Shown one piece after another: positions 28,800-38,790 of a DNA stretch of 64,000 bases. Below the pieces are notes generated by a model. It saw nothing but the letters and a program-made list of their open reading frames with translations. It did no database searches and was not told where the DNA came from. Each line of letters opens with the position of its first letter. Position 1 is the first letter of the stretch. The position numbers were made by a program, and so were the translations under genes. The DNA comes from Pseudomonadota bacterium (lineage in GTDB: Bacteria > Pseudomonadota > Gammaproteobacteria > Steroidobacterales > GCA-2729495): positions 62,001 to 126,000 of the forward strand of contig CAUJHF010000017.1 in NCBI GenBank assembly GCA_963204745.1, in the 5' to 3' direction.

Positions 28800-31424
28800 T
28801 TACGCGTCCGTGTCCGGGCGCTCGCTGTCACGGTTGGTCCATACCGTGTGGGTGCTCACGCTGCTTGCCGGAGCCGGAGCGGCAGAAGGTGTCGGCACTG
28901 ATCCAGCCGCAGAAGCCGGCGCTGAGGGGGTCGGCGCAGACAAAGCGACCGGCGCAGGTGCTGGCGTCGGCACAGAAACAGCTACCTGCGGTGCTGGCGT
29001 CGGGGCAGGTGCAGAAGCCTGAGCCGCTACCTGCGGTGCTGGCGTCAGGGCAGGCGCAGAAGCCTGAGCTGACGCCGCTACTGGCGCAGGCGCCGCAGTT
29101 GCCGGCGGCGGCGTTAACTCGACATGCGCGGCGGGCGGCTGGTGGTTCACAGTGCTGTCCAGCGCTGCTTTCTGCACCTGTGGTGCTGCTTCACTGGCAG
29201 CATGATGATCCATCCCGTTGCCGCCTGATTCCGGTGCAGCTGCGGCCGGATTGGCGGAACGCGCTTCACCCTGGTTGTCGCGGCTGCTTCCGCCGCGCCG
29301 ACGGCGACCGCGTCTGGACCGCTCGCTGCCGCTGGCACCACTGCCACTGCGCTGTTCATTGTTGGCATTGCGGCCCTCAGCCTGACGGCTCTCCCCGCCC
29401 GGGTTAGCGGGGCGACGGTTATCGTCATCGCGTGGTTCAGGCCGCCGGCTTTCGTTGTTACGGGGTTCCGCAGCCGCTCGCGCATCCGGTTGGCGGCTGC
29501 CTTCCTGGCTACGGTTGCTGTTGCTGTTGCTGTTGTCGCCGTCACGCTGCTCACGACGGGGGGGGCGGTTGCGCCGCTGACTGTTGCGGTCGCTGCCGGG
29601 CCCACGGGCACGACCCTGTGTGCGTCCGTCGCTGCGGCTACGATGCGCGGATGATTCCGTGCGTGGCCGGCGGTCACCGCCGCTCCGGTTGCCGCTGTCT
29701 GGTTCCACAGGCGGCACGCTGCTGCCAAACAACCATGTGCGCAGGCGGGTCAGCAGACCAGGGCTTGCTACGGCGGCTGCAGTCGATTCCCGCGCTATGG
29801 GTGCAGGTGCTGGTGCGCCGGGCAGTATGCTTGCGACGGCTGGCGCCTGCGGCTGCGGTTTCGTGACGGCGAGTTCATCACCCGCCGTGGACTCCTCCGT
29901 ACCCTGCGCGACAAGCTGATAGCTGAGCGCCGAATTTTCCGGCAGCGACAGTTGATCGTCACGCACACGCCGGATCGAATAGTTTGGCGTTTCGAGCTCA
30001 GGGTTGGCAACAAGAACGACCTGCAGGTTGTCGCGTGCCTCGATGGCGCGAATCCATTCACGCTTCTCGTTGAGCAGGTAATTGGCGACGGCAACTGGCA
30101 GTTGCGCGATGACCCTGGAGGTACGGTCCTTGCGGGTTTCCTCGCCGACCAGGCGAAGCACCGCGAGCGCCAGCGATTCGACGCTGCGGATCGAGCCCAT
30201 GCCGTTACAGCGCGGGCAGGGCTGATGGGCTGATTCACCGAGCGAGGGCCGCAGACGCTGACGCGACATCTCGAGCAGGCCGAAACGGGAGATCTTGCCG
30301 ATCTGCACGCGTGCGCGATCCATGCGTACAGCGTCGCGCAGCCGGTTTTCGACGTCCCGCTGATTGCGTTGCGGCCCCATGTCGATGAAGTCGATGACGA
30401 TCAGTCCGCCGAGGTCACGCAGGCGCAACTGACGCGCGATTTCATCCGCAGCTTCCAGGTTGGTGGCAAAGGCAGTCGCTTCGATGTCTCCGCCCTTGGT
30501 CGCACGGGCTGAGTTGATGTCGATCGACACCAGTGCTTCGGTGTGATCGATGACGATACTGCCACCGGAGGGCAGGTCGACGTTGTGGGAAAAAGCCGAC
30601 TCGATCTGGCTCTCGATCTGGAAGCGGGTAAAGAGCGGTACCGGATCGGTGTAGTGGCGCAGCTTGCGCAGGTTCTGTGGCATGGCCCGCTCGACGAACT
30701 GACGGGCTTCCTCATAAGCGTTTTCGTCGTCGATGAGGATCTCGCCCACATCGTTGGCGAGGTGGTCGCGCAGCGCGCGGATGATGGCGTTGCTGTCCTG
30801 GAAGATCAGGAACGGGGCAGGGCGCGTCACGACCGCTTTCTTGATGGCTTCCCAGATACCCAGCAGGTAGTCCATATCCCACTTGAGTTCTTCAGCCGAC
30901 CGACCGACGCCGGCGGTCCGGACAATGATGCCCATTTCCTCGGGTACGCCGATCTCGTTGAGCGTTTCGCGCATCTCATCGCGGTCATCACCGCTCATGC
31001 GCCGGGAAACACCACCGGCCCCGGGGTTGTTGGGCATCAGGACGATGAAACGGCCGGCAAGGCTGATATAGGTGGTCAGTGCGGCGCCCTTGTTGCCGCG
31101 CTCTTCCTTCTCAACCTGGACGACGATTTCCTGCCCCTCGCGGAGCACATCGCGGATATTGACGCGCGAACCGGATGCCGGCTCGGCGATGAAGTATTCC
31201 CTGGAGATTTCCTTCAGCGGCAGAAAGCCGTGGCGGTCACCGCCATACTCGATGAACGCAGCGTCCAGGCTGGGCTCGACGCGCGTGATCCGGCCTTTGT
31301 AGATGTTGGCTTTTTTCTGTTCCCGGGACTGGCTCTCTATATCAAGATCAAACAGGCGCTGGCCATCGACCATCGCTACTCGCAACTCTTCTGCCTGAGT
31401 TGCATTGACAAGCATTCTCTTCAT
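28800..31424 (-). CDS. rne: Ribonuclease E
   Basis: [32 protein letters not shown]1 domain, Zn-link CPRCNGMG, long Arg- and Pro/Ala-rich C-terminal tail. Confidence 0.96.
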   Translation of the reverse strand: MKRMLVNATQAEELRVAMVDGQRLFDLDIESQSREQKKANIYKGRITRVEPSLDAAFIEYGGDRHGFLPLKEISREYFIAEPASGSRVNIRDVLREGQEIVVQVEKEERGNKGAALTTYISLAGRFIVLMPNNPGAGGVSRRMSGDDRDEMRETLNEIGVPEEMGIIVRTAGVGRSAEELKWDMDYLLGIWEAIKKAVVTRPAPFLIFQDSNAIIRALRDHLANDVGEILIDDENAYEEARQFVERAMPQNLRKLRHYTDPVPLFTRFQIESQIESAFSHNVDLPSGGSIVIDHTEALVSIDINSARATKGGDIEATAFATNLEAADEIARQLRLRDLGGLIVIDFIDMGPQRNQRDVENRLRDAVRMDRARVQIGKISRFGLLEMSRQRLRPSLGESAHQPCPRCNGMGSIRSVESLALAVLRLVGEETRKDRTSRVIAQLPVAVANYLLNEKREWIRAIEARDNLQVVLVANPELETPNYSIRRVRDDQLSLPENSALSYQLVAQGTEESTAGDELAVTKPQPQAPAVASILPGAPAPAPIARESTAAAVASPGLLTRLRTWLFGSSVPPVEPDSGNRSGGDRRPRTESSAHRSRSDGRTQGRARGPGSDRNSQRRNRPPRREQRDGDNSNSNSNRSQEGSRQPDARAAAEPRNNESRRPEPRDDDNRRPANPGGESRQAEGRNANNEQRSGSGASGSERSRRGRRRRGGSSRDNQGEARSANPAAAAPESGGNGMDHHAASEAAPQVQKAALDSTVNHQPPAAHVELTPPPATAAPAPVAASAQASAPALTPAPQVAAQASAPAPTPAPQVAVSVPTPAPAPVALSAPTPSAPASAAGSVPTPSAAPAPASSVSTHTVWTNRDSERPDTDA
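28984..29073 (+). repeat. Tandem 45-bp repeat inside rne C-terminal coding region
   Basis: ACCTGCGGTGCTGGCGTC(G/A)GGGCAGG(T/C)GCAGAAGCCTGAG... at 28984 and 29029; encodes AQASAPA(L/P)TPAPQVA repeats on minus strand. Confidence 0.85.
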
Positions 31425-31515
31425 AAGCCCTTACATACTCGCAAGTACGCGTGACAGTACCTGGGCTACCTGGGTGCGAACGGTCTGGCATTGGGGCACA
31501 CATCAATATCCCGCC

Positions 31516-31548
31516 GGTTACCGCGCCACCTGAAGTGGCGCGGTAACC
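31516..31548 (-). promoter_or_regulatory. Strong hairpin in rne 5' leader
   Basis: GGTTACCGCGCCAC-ctgaa-GTGGCGCGGTAACC, perfect 14-bp stem. Confidence 0.75.
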
Positions 31549-31820
31549 TGGCGCGGAGTGCCTGGATTCCATTCTGCGGTGATCGACTGCTGTCACTCTT
31601 CAGATTCCTGGAATTCTTGCCTGACCGACTCTGGGTGGATTCCTGATCCGCACCAGCAGGAGGCCCGCTCGTGGCCCGCCTCAACGCGGGCCGTGGATCT
31701 ATCGGGGTGTGATACGTCACCGATAGCCCTATCGTTAGATCAGATCGCATTCTGCGATCGTCGCGGGCAAAGACGGCGCTGAGACTTGACAGTCGGCGAC
31801 GCTTGGCCTAGCAGTCGATT

Positions 31821-31849
31821 ACTATAGCAGCGACTATTCGCCCCAGCAA
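31821..31849 (-). promoter_or_regulatory. Candidate rne promoter
   Basis: On minus strand TTGCTG-17 nt-TATAGT (31849..31844 and 31826..31821). Confidence 0.4.
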
Positions 31850-31890
31850 TGCGATTTGAGGCTTAAGCCCTTGCCGATACAGGAATTCCC

Positions 31891-32850
31891 GTGAGTGCTG
31901 ACCCGCCCAGGGTGGAGCGTGTCACGGCTACCAGCGAAGAAGCCGGGCGTCGTCTCGACAATTTCCTCCTGACGCGTCTGAAGGGCGTACCTCGCGCGCA
32001 CGTTTATCGGCTGATTCGCGGCGGTGAAGTTCGCGTCAACAGTCGCCGCGTTCAGGCCGGATACCGGCTGAATACCGGCGACGAAGTGCGCATCCCGCCG
32101 GTCCGTCAGGCCGATGCCCGCACACCGCTGCCGGCATCACGTGTGCGCGCTGACTGGATACAGGCTTGCGTCATCTATGAGGATCAGGATCTGCTGGTGC
32201 TGAACAAGCCATCCGGTCTGGCCGTACACGGTGGCAGCGGTATCAGCCTCGGGGCCATAGAACTGCTGCGCGCGGTCCGCGGTCCCCGTGAACATCTGGA
32301 ACTCGTGCATCGGCTGGATCGCGATACGAGTGGATGCCTGCTGGTGGCCAAAAGGGCCAGTGCGCTGCGCGCGCTGCATGCACAGTTCCGGGATGGCAGC
32401 ATCGACAAGCGTTACCTCGCCCTGCTGATCGGTCGCTGGACGGGTCGGGCGCGCACCGTCGATGCGCCACTGATCACCGATGAGCGGCGTGGTGGCGAGC
32501 GGCATGTGCGGGTGGATGCGGCGGGCAAGAGCGCCCTGACCCGCTTTGTGCCGCTGGAGCGTTTTGCTGAAGCAACGCTCACCGAGGTGCATTTGACGAC
32601 CGGTCGTACGCACCAGATCCGGGTGCACGCAGCATCCATCGGGCACCCGGTTGCCGGCGATGAACGCTATGGCCCGACCGACGATCCGGTGGTGGCAAAG
32701 TACGGTTTGAAGCGCCTCTTTCTGCATGCCCGTTCACTGGCATTCACGAGTCCGCATAACGGGGCCCTGACCATCGATGCGCCACCCGGGGACGATCTCA
32801 CCGCGCCCCTGGATCGGATCAGGATGTCGCCAGACCGGGTGGCATCCTAG
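31891..32850 (+). CDS. rluC: 23S rRNA pseudouridine synthase RluC
   Basis: S4 domain then VHRLDRDTSGCLLVAKR, GRTHQIRVHAASIGHPVAGDERYG; divergent from rne. Confidence 0.94.
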   Translation: MSADPPRVERVTATSEEAGRRLDNFLLTRLKGVPRAHVYRLIRGGEVRVNSRRVQAGYRLNTGDEVRIPPVRQADARTPLPASRVRADWIQACVIYEDQDLLVLNKPSGLAVHGGSGISLGAIELLRAVRGPREHLELVHRLDRDTSGCLLVAKRASALRALHAQFRDGSIDKRYLALLIGRWTGRARTVDAPLITDERRGGERHVRVDAAGKSALTRFVPLERFAEATLTEVHLTTGRTHQIRVHAASIGHPVAGDERYGPTDDPVVAKYGLKRLFLHARSLAFTSPHNGALTIDAPPGDDLTAPLDRIRMSPDRVAS

Positions 32851-32869
32851 CGGCGAGGGGCGAGTCTTC

Positions 32870-33457
32870 TTAGATGATCTGCACGCCACACTGACGCAAG
32901 GCATCGGCCAGCCAGATCAGTGGTAGCCCCTGAATAGCCGTGGGATCGCGACTGTCGATGCTCTCGAGCAGGATCACGCCGCGGCGTTCGGCCTTGAAGC
33001 TGCCGGCGCAGTCCAGCGGCTGGTCAGCTTCGACATAGCGACGGGCATCAGTTTCGTGCAGATTCCGGAACCGCACCCTCGTGGTGTCGAGATGTTCAAG
33101 CCGATCTCCGGCGTCGGGGCGGAGAATGCAAACCGCAGTATGGAACTCTACGACCTGCCCGGAGCATTGCAGTAACTGGCGGACAGCGCGCTCCACAGAG
33201 CCCGGTTTGCCCAGCTTCCGGGTGCCGAGTGCCGCGACCTGGTCGCTGCCAATGACCACGGTTCCCGGCGCATTCGTCGCACCGGCAGCGGCTTTGAGGC
33301 GGGCCAGCCGCTGCGCCAGTTGCCCTGGTGGCTCACCCGGCAGGGGGGTTTCGTCAACATCCGGCGTGAAGCACTCAAAATCGTTGAGCAACCGGCCCAG
33401 CAGCTCGCGCCGATAGGGTGACTGGGAGGCGAGCAGGACGCGGGGGCCATGGCCCAT
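32870..33457 (-). CDS. Maf-like nucleotide pyrophosphatase (YceF type)
   Basis: VLLASQSPYRRELLGRL; VIGSDQVAALG; KPGSVERAVRQL. Confidence 0.93.
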   Translation of the reverse strand: MGHGPRVLLASQSPYRRELLGRLLNDFECFTPDVDETPLPGEPPGQLAQRLARLKAAAGATNAPGTVVIGSDQVAALGTRKLGKPGSVERAVRQLLQCSGQVVEFHTAVCILRPDAGDRLEHLDTTRVRFRNLHETDARRYVEADQPLDCAGSFKAERRGVILLESIDSRDPTAIQGLPLIWLADALRQCGVQII

Positions 33458-33567
33458 ATATGGAACTTCCTGATGCAGGTTTGAGGCTTGCAGGCCGGAT
33501 TATGACGGGGGCGAAGCTGCAGATGATTTTGACACACCCGGAGACCGTACCTATCATTGGCGCCGCC

Positions 33568-34140
33568 ATGACAGCCAGGCGTATCGGATCGGTTGAAATT
33601 GAGGATCTGGTAGCCCGACAGGCGCAGCTGGATTTCTGTTTTCCGGTCGCTTCCCTGCCGCGTCTGGCGAGCCTTGCGGCTGCAGTGGATGTGCCAGCGA
33701 CAGCACCGCTGGCTGAGCTCCATGCAGCGCTGGCATTTCAGCCGGGTGCAGAAGGATACCCGCAGCTGCATCTGATCGTCGGTGGCTCCGTCGTTGTCGC
33801 ATGCCAGCGGTGCCTGCAGGCACTGGTCTGGCCTGTAGACATTGACCTGCACCTGACGATGGTCCGTACGGATAGCGAAGCAGAGTCGCTGGCAGATCCG
33901 TTCGATACGCTGCTGGTGAATGATGGCCTGGTACCGGATGAGGTCGTCGAGGACGAAGTGCTGGCTGCGCTGCCGCTGGCACCACGGCATGCGGAAGGAC
34001 AGCGTTGCGAGGCTCCCGCCGGATGGGATGCCAAGGGATTGAGTGTCAGTGGCGAGAGGGCGGCCGGTGAGCCGACCCGTCGTTCGCTGGCAGGACTGGC
34101 GGCTTTGCTTGGACGTAAAGACCAGCAGGGCAATGATTGA
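33568..34140 (+). CDS. yceD: DUF177/YceD family protein
   Basis: CQRCLQALVWPVDIDLHL; immediately upstream of rpmF; start at 33568 inferred. Confidence 0.88.
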   Translation: MTARRIGSVEIEDLVARQAQLDFCFPVASLPRLASLAAAVDVPATAPLAELHAALAFQPGAEGYPQLHLIVGGSVVVACQRCLQALVWPVDIDLHLTMVRTDSEAESLADPFDTLLVNDGLVPDEVVEDEVLAALPLAPRHAEGQRCEAPAGWDAKGLSVSGERAAGEPTRRSLAGLAALLGRKDQQGND

Positions 34141-34158
34141 ACCATCAGGAGATCTGCA

Positions 34159-34350
34159 ATGGCAGTTCAGAAAAGTCGCGTAACTCCGTCCAGAAAGGGC
34201 ATGCGTCAGTCGCATGACCGGCTGAAAGCGCCGGCCATCTCGACTGAGTCCGCCACTGGCGAAACGCATCGTCGGCACCACATCAGCGCCGACGGCTACT
34301 ATCGCGGCAAGAAGGTCATCGATACGCCGGATGCCGGCGATAACGATTAG
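34159..34350 (+). CDS. rpmF: 50S ribosomal protein L32
   Basis: [25 protein letters not shown]. Confidence 0.98.
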   Translation: MAVQKSRVTPSRKGMRQSHDRLKAPAISTESATGETHRRHHISADGYYRGKKVIDTPDAGDND

Positions 34351-34452
34351 TTCAGACGGCACCCCGGACATGCAGGTCGAGCGGCTCAGGCCGACGGCCT
34401 GTATTTCCATGTGGACGGCCTGGCGCGTCCCTCCTTTTTCCGGAGCCATCTG

Positions 34453-35463
34453 ATGGCTGAAGCCGTAACCATTGCTGTTGATGCCATGGGCGGTGATGCT
34501 GGTGCGCAGATTTGCGTTCCGGCGTCACTGCAGCTGGTACGCCGCCGGCCTGGTGTCCGCATCATTCTGGTTGGCCAGCGCGAGGTCATCGAGCCGATCG
34601 TTGCCAGTTCGGGTGGCCTCCCTCCGGGTGTGGAGATTGTCGATGCACGGCAAGTGGTAGCCATGGATGAGCCGCCCGCTGAATCACTGCGCAAGAAGAA
34701 GGACTCGTCGATGCGCATTGCGATCGATCTGGTCCGCGACGGTCGGGCCAACGCCTGTGTAAGCGCTGGTAACACCGGTGCCCTGATGGCCACGGGCCGG
34801 TTCGTACTCAAGACCCTGCCCGGTATCGATCGTCCGGCCATCATGGCCCTGCTGCCGACCAGGCACGGTGCAATCCACATGCTCGACCTCGGCGCCAATG
34901 CCGACTGCACGGCAGAGCAGCTGTTCCAGTTTGCGGTCATGGGCTCGGTTGTTGCCGGTGTTACGGAATCCATCGAGCGGCCTCGCATTGGTCTGCTCAA
35001 TATCGGTGCGGAAGACATCAAGGGTAACGAGATCGTCAAGCAGGCAGCAGGGCTGCTCTCAGCCAGCGTGCTCAACTACGTCGGTTTTGTTGAAGCCGAT
35101 GCGATCCAGGACGACCGCGCTGACGTGATCGTCTGCGATGGCTTCACCGGCAATGTTGCACTGAAATCGATGGAGGGAACCGCCAAGCTGATCCGTCATT
35201 TTCTCGAGATTGAGTTCCGCGCAGGGATCTATCGACGTCTCGCCGGCCTGGTGGCATGGCCGGTATTGAGGTCGCTGGGGCGCCGGCTGGACCCGCGTCG
35301 CTATAATGGCGCAAGTCTGGTTGGCCTGAACGGCATCGTCATCAAGAGTCACGGTGGCGCCGATGTGCTGGCCTTTGAACAGGCGATCACTGTTGCCTTG
35401 CTGGAGGCCGAGAAGCGCGTGCCAGACCGCATTCGTAAACTGTTGAGCGAGCAGACGGCATGA
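34453..35463 (+). CDS. plsX: Phosphate acyltransferase PlsX
   Basis: [47 protein letters not shown]. Confidence 0.96.
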   Translation: MAEAVTIAVDAMGGDAGAQICVPASLQLVRRRPGVRIILVGQREVIEPIVASSGGLPPGVEIVDARQVVAMDEPPAESLRKKKDSSMRIAIDLVRDGRANACVSAGNTGALMATGRFVLKTLPGIDRPAIMALLPTRHGAIHMLDLGANADCTAEQLFQFAVMGSVVAGVTESIERPRIGLLNIGAEDIKGNEIVKQAAGLLSASVLNYVGFVEADAIQDDRADVIVCDGFTGNVALKSMEGTAKLIRHFLEIEFRAGIYRRLAGLVAWPVLRSLGRRLDPRRYNGASLVGLNGIVIKSHGGADVLAFEQAITVALLEAEKRVPDRIRKLLSEQTA

Positions 35464-36428
35464 CGTATTCCCGTATTGCGGGTACCGGGCGCTACCTGCC
35501 TGAGCGGGTGGTGACCAATGCCGAGCTCGAGACCCGCGTTGATACCACCGATGAATGGATCCGTTCGCGAACCGGAATCGAGCGACGCCATATTGCCGCC
35601 GATGACCAGACCACGGCAGATCTGGCCGAGAAGGCTGCACTTCAGGCCATGGCTGCAGCCGGAGTCACTGCGGCGGATATCGATTTCGTCGTTGTCGGGA
35701 CGACGACGCCCGACTTTGTGTTTCCGAATGTCGGGTGCCTGATACAGCAGCGGCTCGGTATCCGTGCCTGCCCGGCCTTCAGTGTCGAAGCAGCCTGCAG
35801 CGGCTTTATATATGCCCTGAGTATTGCTGACCGCTTCGTTGCCGGCGGTAGTGCAAAGTGCGCGCTGGTGATCGGGGCGGAGACACTTTCGCGCATCACG
35901 GACTGGTCGGACCGGAATACCTGCGTGCTGTTCGGTGATGGTGCAGGCGCTGTCATCCTGCAGCCGGCCGATGAGCCTGGCATCATCGCCTGCCACCTCG
36001 GCGCCGACGGTAATTACAAGGATCTGCTCTATCACCCCTATGGCGCCTCGCGGCGGCAGAAGCCGGGCGATACCGAAGGCCCCTACATACACATGAAGGG
36101 CAACGAGGTATTCAAGGTTGCAGTCAAAACCCTCGAGGGCATCGTGGAGACGACGCTTGCAGCCAGTCAGCTCAAGCCGTCAGCGATCGACTGGCTGATT
36201 CCCCATCAGGCCAACATACGTATCATCCAGGCCACTGCAAAACGGCTGGAGATGCCCATGGAGAAGGTCGTGCTGACCGTCCAGGACCACGGTAATACCT
36301 CCGCAGCTTCTGTGCCCATGGCGCTTGATGTCGCGGTGCGGGATGGCCGGATCAAGCGCGGCGACCTGTTGCTGCTCGAGGGCTTTGGTGGTGGATTTAC
36401 CTGGGGCTCGGCGTTAATCAGGTTCTGA
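35460..36428 (+). CDS. fabH: Beta-ketoacyl-ACP synthase III
   Basis: [14 protein letters not shown] (Cys), [11 protein letters not shown] (His), [12 protein letters not shown] (Asn). Confidence 0.97.
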   Translation: MTYSRIAGTGRYLPERVVTNAELETRVDTTDEWIRSRTGIERRHIAADDQTTADLAEKAALQAMAAAGVTAADIDFVVVGTTTPDFVFPNVGCLIQQRLGIRACPAFSVEAACSGFIYALSIADRFVAGGSAKCALVIGAETLSRITDWSDRNTCVLFGDGAGAVILQPADEPGIIACHLGADGNYKDLLYHPYGASRRQKPGDTEGPYIHMKGNEVFKVAVKTLEGIVETTLAASQLKPSAIDWLIPHQANIRIIQATAKRLEMPMEKVVLTVQDHGNTSAASVPMALDVAVRDGRIKRGDLLLLEGFGGGFTWGSALIRF

Positions 36429-37387
36429 TGACCATGACGGGTATCTGCCGCTATATCTGCGCCCTGTCCGGGCTTCTCGCCGGTCTGGTTCTGTCTGCCA
36501 GCGCCGGTAACGTTGCGGATGTGAGTACTGAAACCTGGGCGCTGCAGCCAGGTACCCAACTGGTCGGTGATGTCGCAACCGTAGTCGCGCGCCACGAGGA
36601 TACCCTGACCGATATCGCACGCGTGCATGGTCTGGGCTACGAGGAAATCATCTGGGCCAATCCTGGCACTGATATCTGGTTGCCCGGTGAAGGTACTGTG
36701 GTGACACTGCCGACGCGCTTCATATTGCCATCCGCGCGCAGTGGCCTGGTCGTCAATATTGCCGAATACCGGGTTTACTACTTTCATCAGGTTGACGGCA
36801 AGCCCGGTGTCTCCACGTTTCCGGTCAGCATCGGGCGTATGGACTGGTCGACACCGATAGGTCGCTGGTCAGTGGTTGCAAAACAGAAGGATCCGGCCTG
36901 GTATCCGCCGGAGTCGATTCGCAATGAGCATCGGACGGATGGCCGGGGTGTGCTGCAGAAGGTTGTGCCGGCAGGGCCGGATAATCCGCTCGGCCGCTAC
37001 GCGATGCGCCTCAGCATCAGTGGCTATCTGATTCACGGTACCAACAGGCCCGTCGGTATTGGCATGCAGGTTACCCACGGCTGCATCCGTATGTACCCGG
37101 AAGACATCGAGTGGCTGTTTCCGCAGGTGCCGGTGGGCACGCCTGTGACGATCGTCAATCAGCCCTACAAGTTTGGCTGGGCAGGGGATGAGCTGTATCT
37201 TGAAGCCCATCCTCCACTTGAGGATGACAAGTCAACGCGTGAGCGGGCAATGACCGTCCTGACCGAGGAGTATGTTCAGGCTACGCGGGATCGTCCCGCG
37301 CGTGTGAACTGGCGTCTGGTCGAGGATGTCTATCGCCGGCATGAGGGCGTTCCGGTACTGGTTGGTACCGCTATAGCCGCACCATAA
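36428..37387 (+). CDS. LysM + L,D-transpeptidase (YbiS/ErfK family), secreted
   Basis: Signal peptide, LysM-like DTLTDIARVHGLGYEEIIWANPG, catalytic YLIHGTNRPVGIGMQVTHGCIRMYPEDIEWLF. Confidence 0.93.
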   Translation: MTMTGICRYICALSGLLAGLVLSASAGNVADVSTETWALQPGTQLVGDVATVVARHEDTLTDIARVHGLGYEEIIWANPGTDIWLPGEGTVVTLPTRFILPSARSGLVVNIAEYRVYYFHQVDGKPGVSTFPVSIGRMDWSTPIGRWSVVAKQKDPAWYPPESIRNEHRTDGRGVLQKVVPAGPDNPLGRYAMRLSISGYLIHGTNRPVGIGMQVTHGCIRMYPEDIEWLFPQVPVGTPVTIVNQPYKFGWAGDELYLEAHPPLEDDKSTRERAMTVLTEEYVQATRDRPARVNWRLVEDVYRRHEGVPVLVGTAIAAP

Positions 37388-37417
37388 AAAAAGCCGCAGC
37401 AACCGCTGCGGCTTTTT
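37386..37417. terminator. Bidirectional intrinsic terminator
   Basis: AAAAAAAGCCGCAGC-aacc-GCTGCGGCTTTTT between convergent LDT and Lpp-like genes. Confidence 0.93.
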
Positions 37418-37464
37418 CTTGACCAGGTTTCTCTAGCAGAAACCCCGACGGAGAAAGGCCCGTA

Positions 37465-37770
37465 TTACTTGGCCTGGCTCCGCTTGAACATGCGGTCGAT
37501 CTTTTCGTTGGTGGCATCACAGCAGGACTGCGACTGGTTGGCAGCATTCAGGGCCTGGTTGGCAGTGCTCTGTGCGCCAGAAGCAGCAGACTTGGCATCA
37601 GCGGCAGTGGAGCTGGCCGAAGCAGCTGCATCGGAAGCAGACTTGGCATCGGCGGCAACGCGATCAAGGCGGGCGGAGAGCGCATCGATACTGGACGATG
37701 AAGCGCAGCCAGCAGCAACGACCATCGTAATGGCCAGAACGCTACCCTGAAGAGCGGATTTCATTTTCAT
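37465..37770 (-). CDS. Lpp/OprI-like alanine-zipper outer-membrane lipoprotein
   Basis: Lipobox VVAAGC, heptad Ala-rich coiled coil, ends NEKIDRMFKRSQAK with C-terminal Lys. Confidence 0.88.
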   Translation of the reverse strand: MKMKSALQGSVLAITMVVAAGCASSSSIDALSARLDRVAADAKSASDAAASASSTAADAKSAASGAQSTANQALNAANQSQSCCDATNEKIDRMFKRSQAK

Positions 37771-38107
37771 AACAATAGTTCCTCAAACAGCAGATTGAAT
37801 GGATACACACCCGGAAGGACGATAGTCGCCGAGAGGCAGTAAACCCGCCGGATAGCGGACTCTCGTGCGAAGCAATAATGAACGAAGCTGGATTAATTCG
37901 CAAACAAATCAGAAACAAGCGGTCGCATATCGACGTTGAAGCGTGGCAGGTTTTCGTTCCTGCAATATCGCTTGATTGCGATGAGGTGTGATTGGGCGTA
38001 TGCAGTTCTGGTGTGGAAGCGCGGTTGCACTTTGCATGATGGGTTTTCATTATCACTCTCACTCTCACCCCTGAAGGTTATGGGGTCAGGACTCTGTGGG
38101 CCGACTG

Positions 38108-38135
38108 TTGCCTGCCGGAAATCTCTGTATATAAT
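38108..38135 (+). promoter_or_regulatory. lexA promoter
   Basis: TTGCCT-16 nt-TATAAT overlapping the upstream SOS-like box. Confidence 0.7.
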
Positions 38136-38140
38136 CCCAG
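38125..38140 (+). promoter_or_regulatory. LexA-binding site (imperfect SOS box)
   Basis: CTGTATATAATCCCAG: CTGT-N8-CCAG, one mismatch to CTGT-N8-ACAG; overlaps -10. Confidence 0.65.
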
Positions 38141-38142
38141 CA

Positions 38143-38158
38143 CTGTTTATATATACAG
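38143..38158 (+). promoter_or_regulatory. LexA-binding site (SOS box)
   Basis: CTGTTTATATATACAG, perfect CTGT-N8-ACAG, 8 bp upstream of lexA ATG. Confidence 0.93.
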
Positions 38159-38166
38159 GTGTCGCC

Positions 38167-38784
38167 ATGCGCGAGCTCACTGCCCGGCAATCAGAAATTC
38201 TCGATTTTATTCAGTCATTTGCGGCTGAAACGGGGATGCCCCCTACGCGTGCCGAGATTGCCCGGAAGCTGGGGTTCCGTTCCGTCAATGCTGCTGAAGA
38301 GCATCTGCGCGCCTTGCAGCGCAAGGGGGTCATCAGCCTGATTCCGGGTGCTTCACGCGGGATTCAATTACTGGATACAGACCATGAGGCAGGCTTGCCG
38401 CTGATTGGCCGGGTAGCGGCTGGTCAGCCGATGCTGGCCAGTGAGCATGTCGAGGCCCGCTACCGCCTGGATATGGCGCTGTTCAATCCGCGTCCGCACT
38501 ACCTGCTGCGCGTGCATGGCATGAGCATGCGCGATGCCGGCATCCTGGATGGTGATCTGGTTGCCGTATGTCGTCAGCCTGATGTGCGTAATGGCCAGAT
38601 CGTAGTGGCGCGGATGGATGAAGAGGTGACTGTCAAACGCTATCGTCAGACCGGCAAAACGGTATACCTGCTGCCGCAGAATCCGGACTACGAAACCATC
38701 AAGGTCGATCTCAACGTTCAGCATCTGATCATCGAGGGCGTAGTCGTCGGCGTTATCCGCAACGGGATGTCGGTCACAGAGTGA
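38167..38784 (+). CDS. lexA: SOS repressor LexA
   Basis: [41 protein letters not shown] cleavage site VAAGQP; HGMSM Ser and TVKRY Lys; ATG at 38167. Confidence 0.97.
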   Translation: MRELTARQSEILDFIQSFAAETGMPPTRAEIARKLGFRSVNAAEEHLRALQRKGVISLIPGASRGIQLLDTDHEAGLPLIGRVAAGQPMLASEHVEARYRLDMALFNPRPHYLLRVHGMSMRDAGILDGDLVAVCRQPDVRNGQIVVARMDEEVTVKRYRQTGKTVYLLPQNPDYETIKVDLNVQHLIIEGVVVGVIRNGMSVTE

Positions 38785-38790
38785 AGTCCC

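Noticed and set aside
28796-29407. 203-aa plus-strand ORF with LPAVLASGQ repeats
   Set aside because: Reflects the tandem repeats of the rne tail read on the opposite strand.
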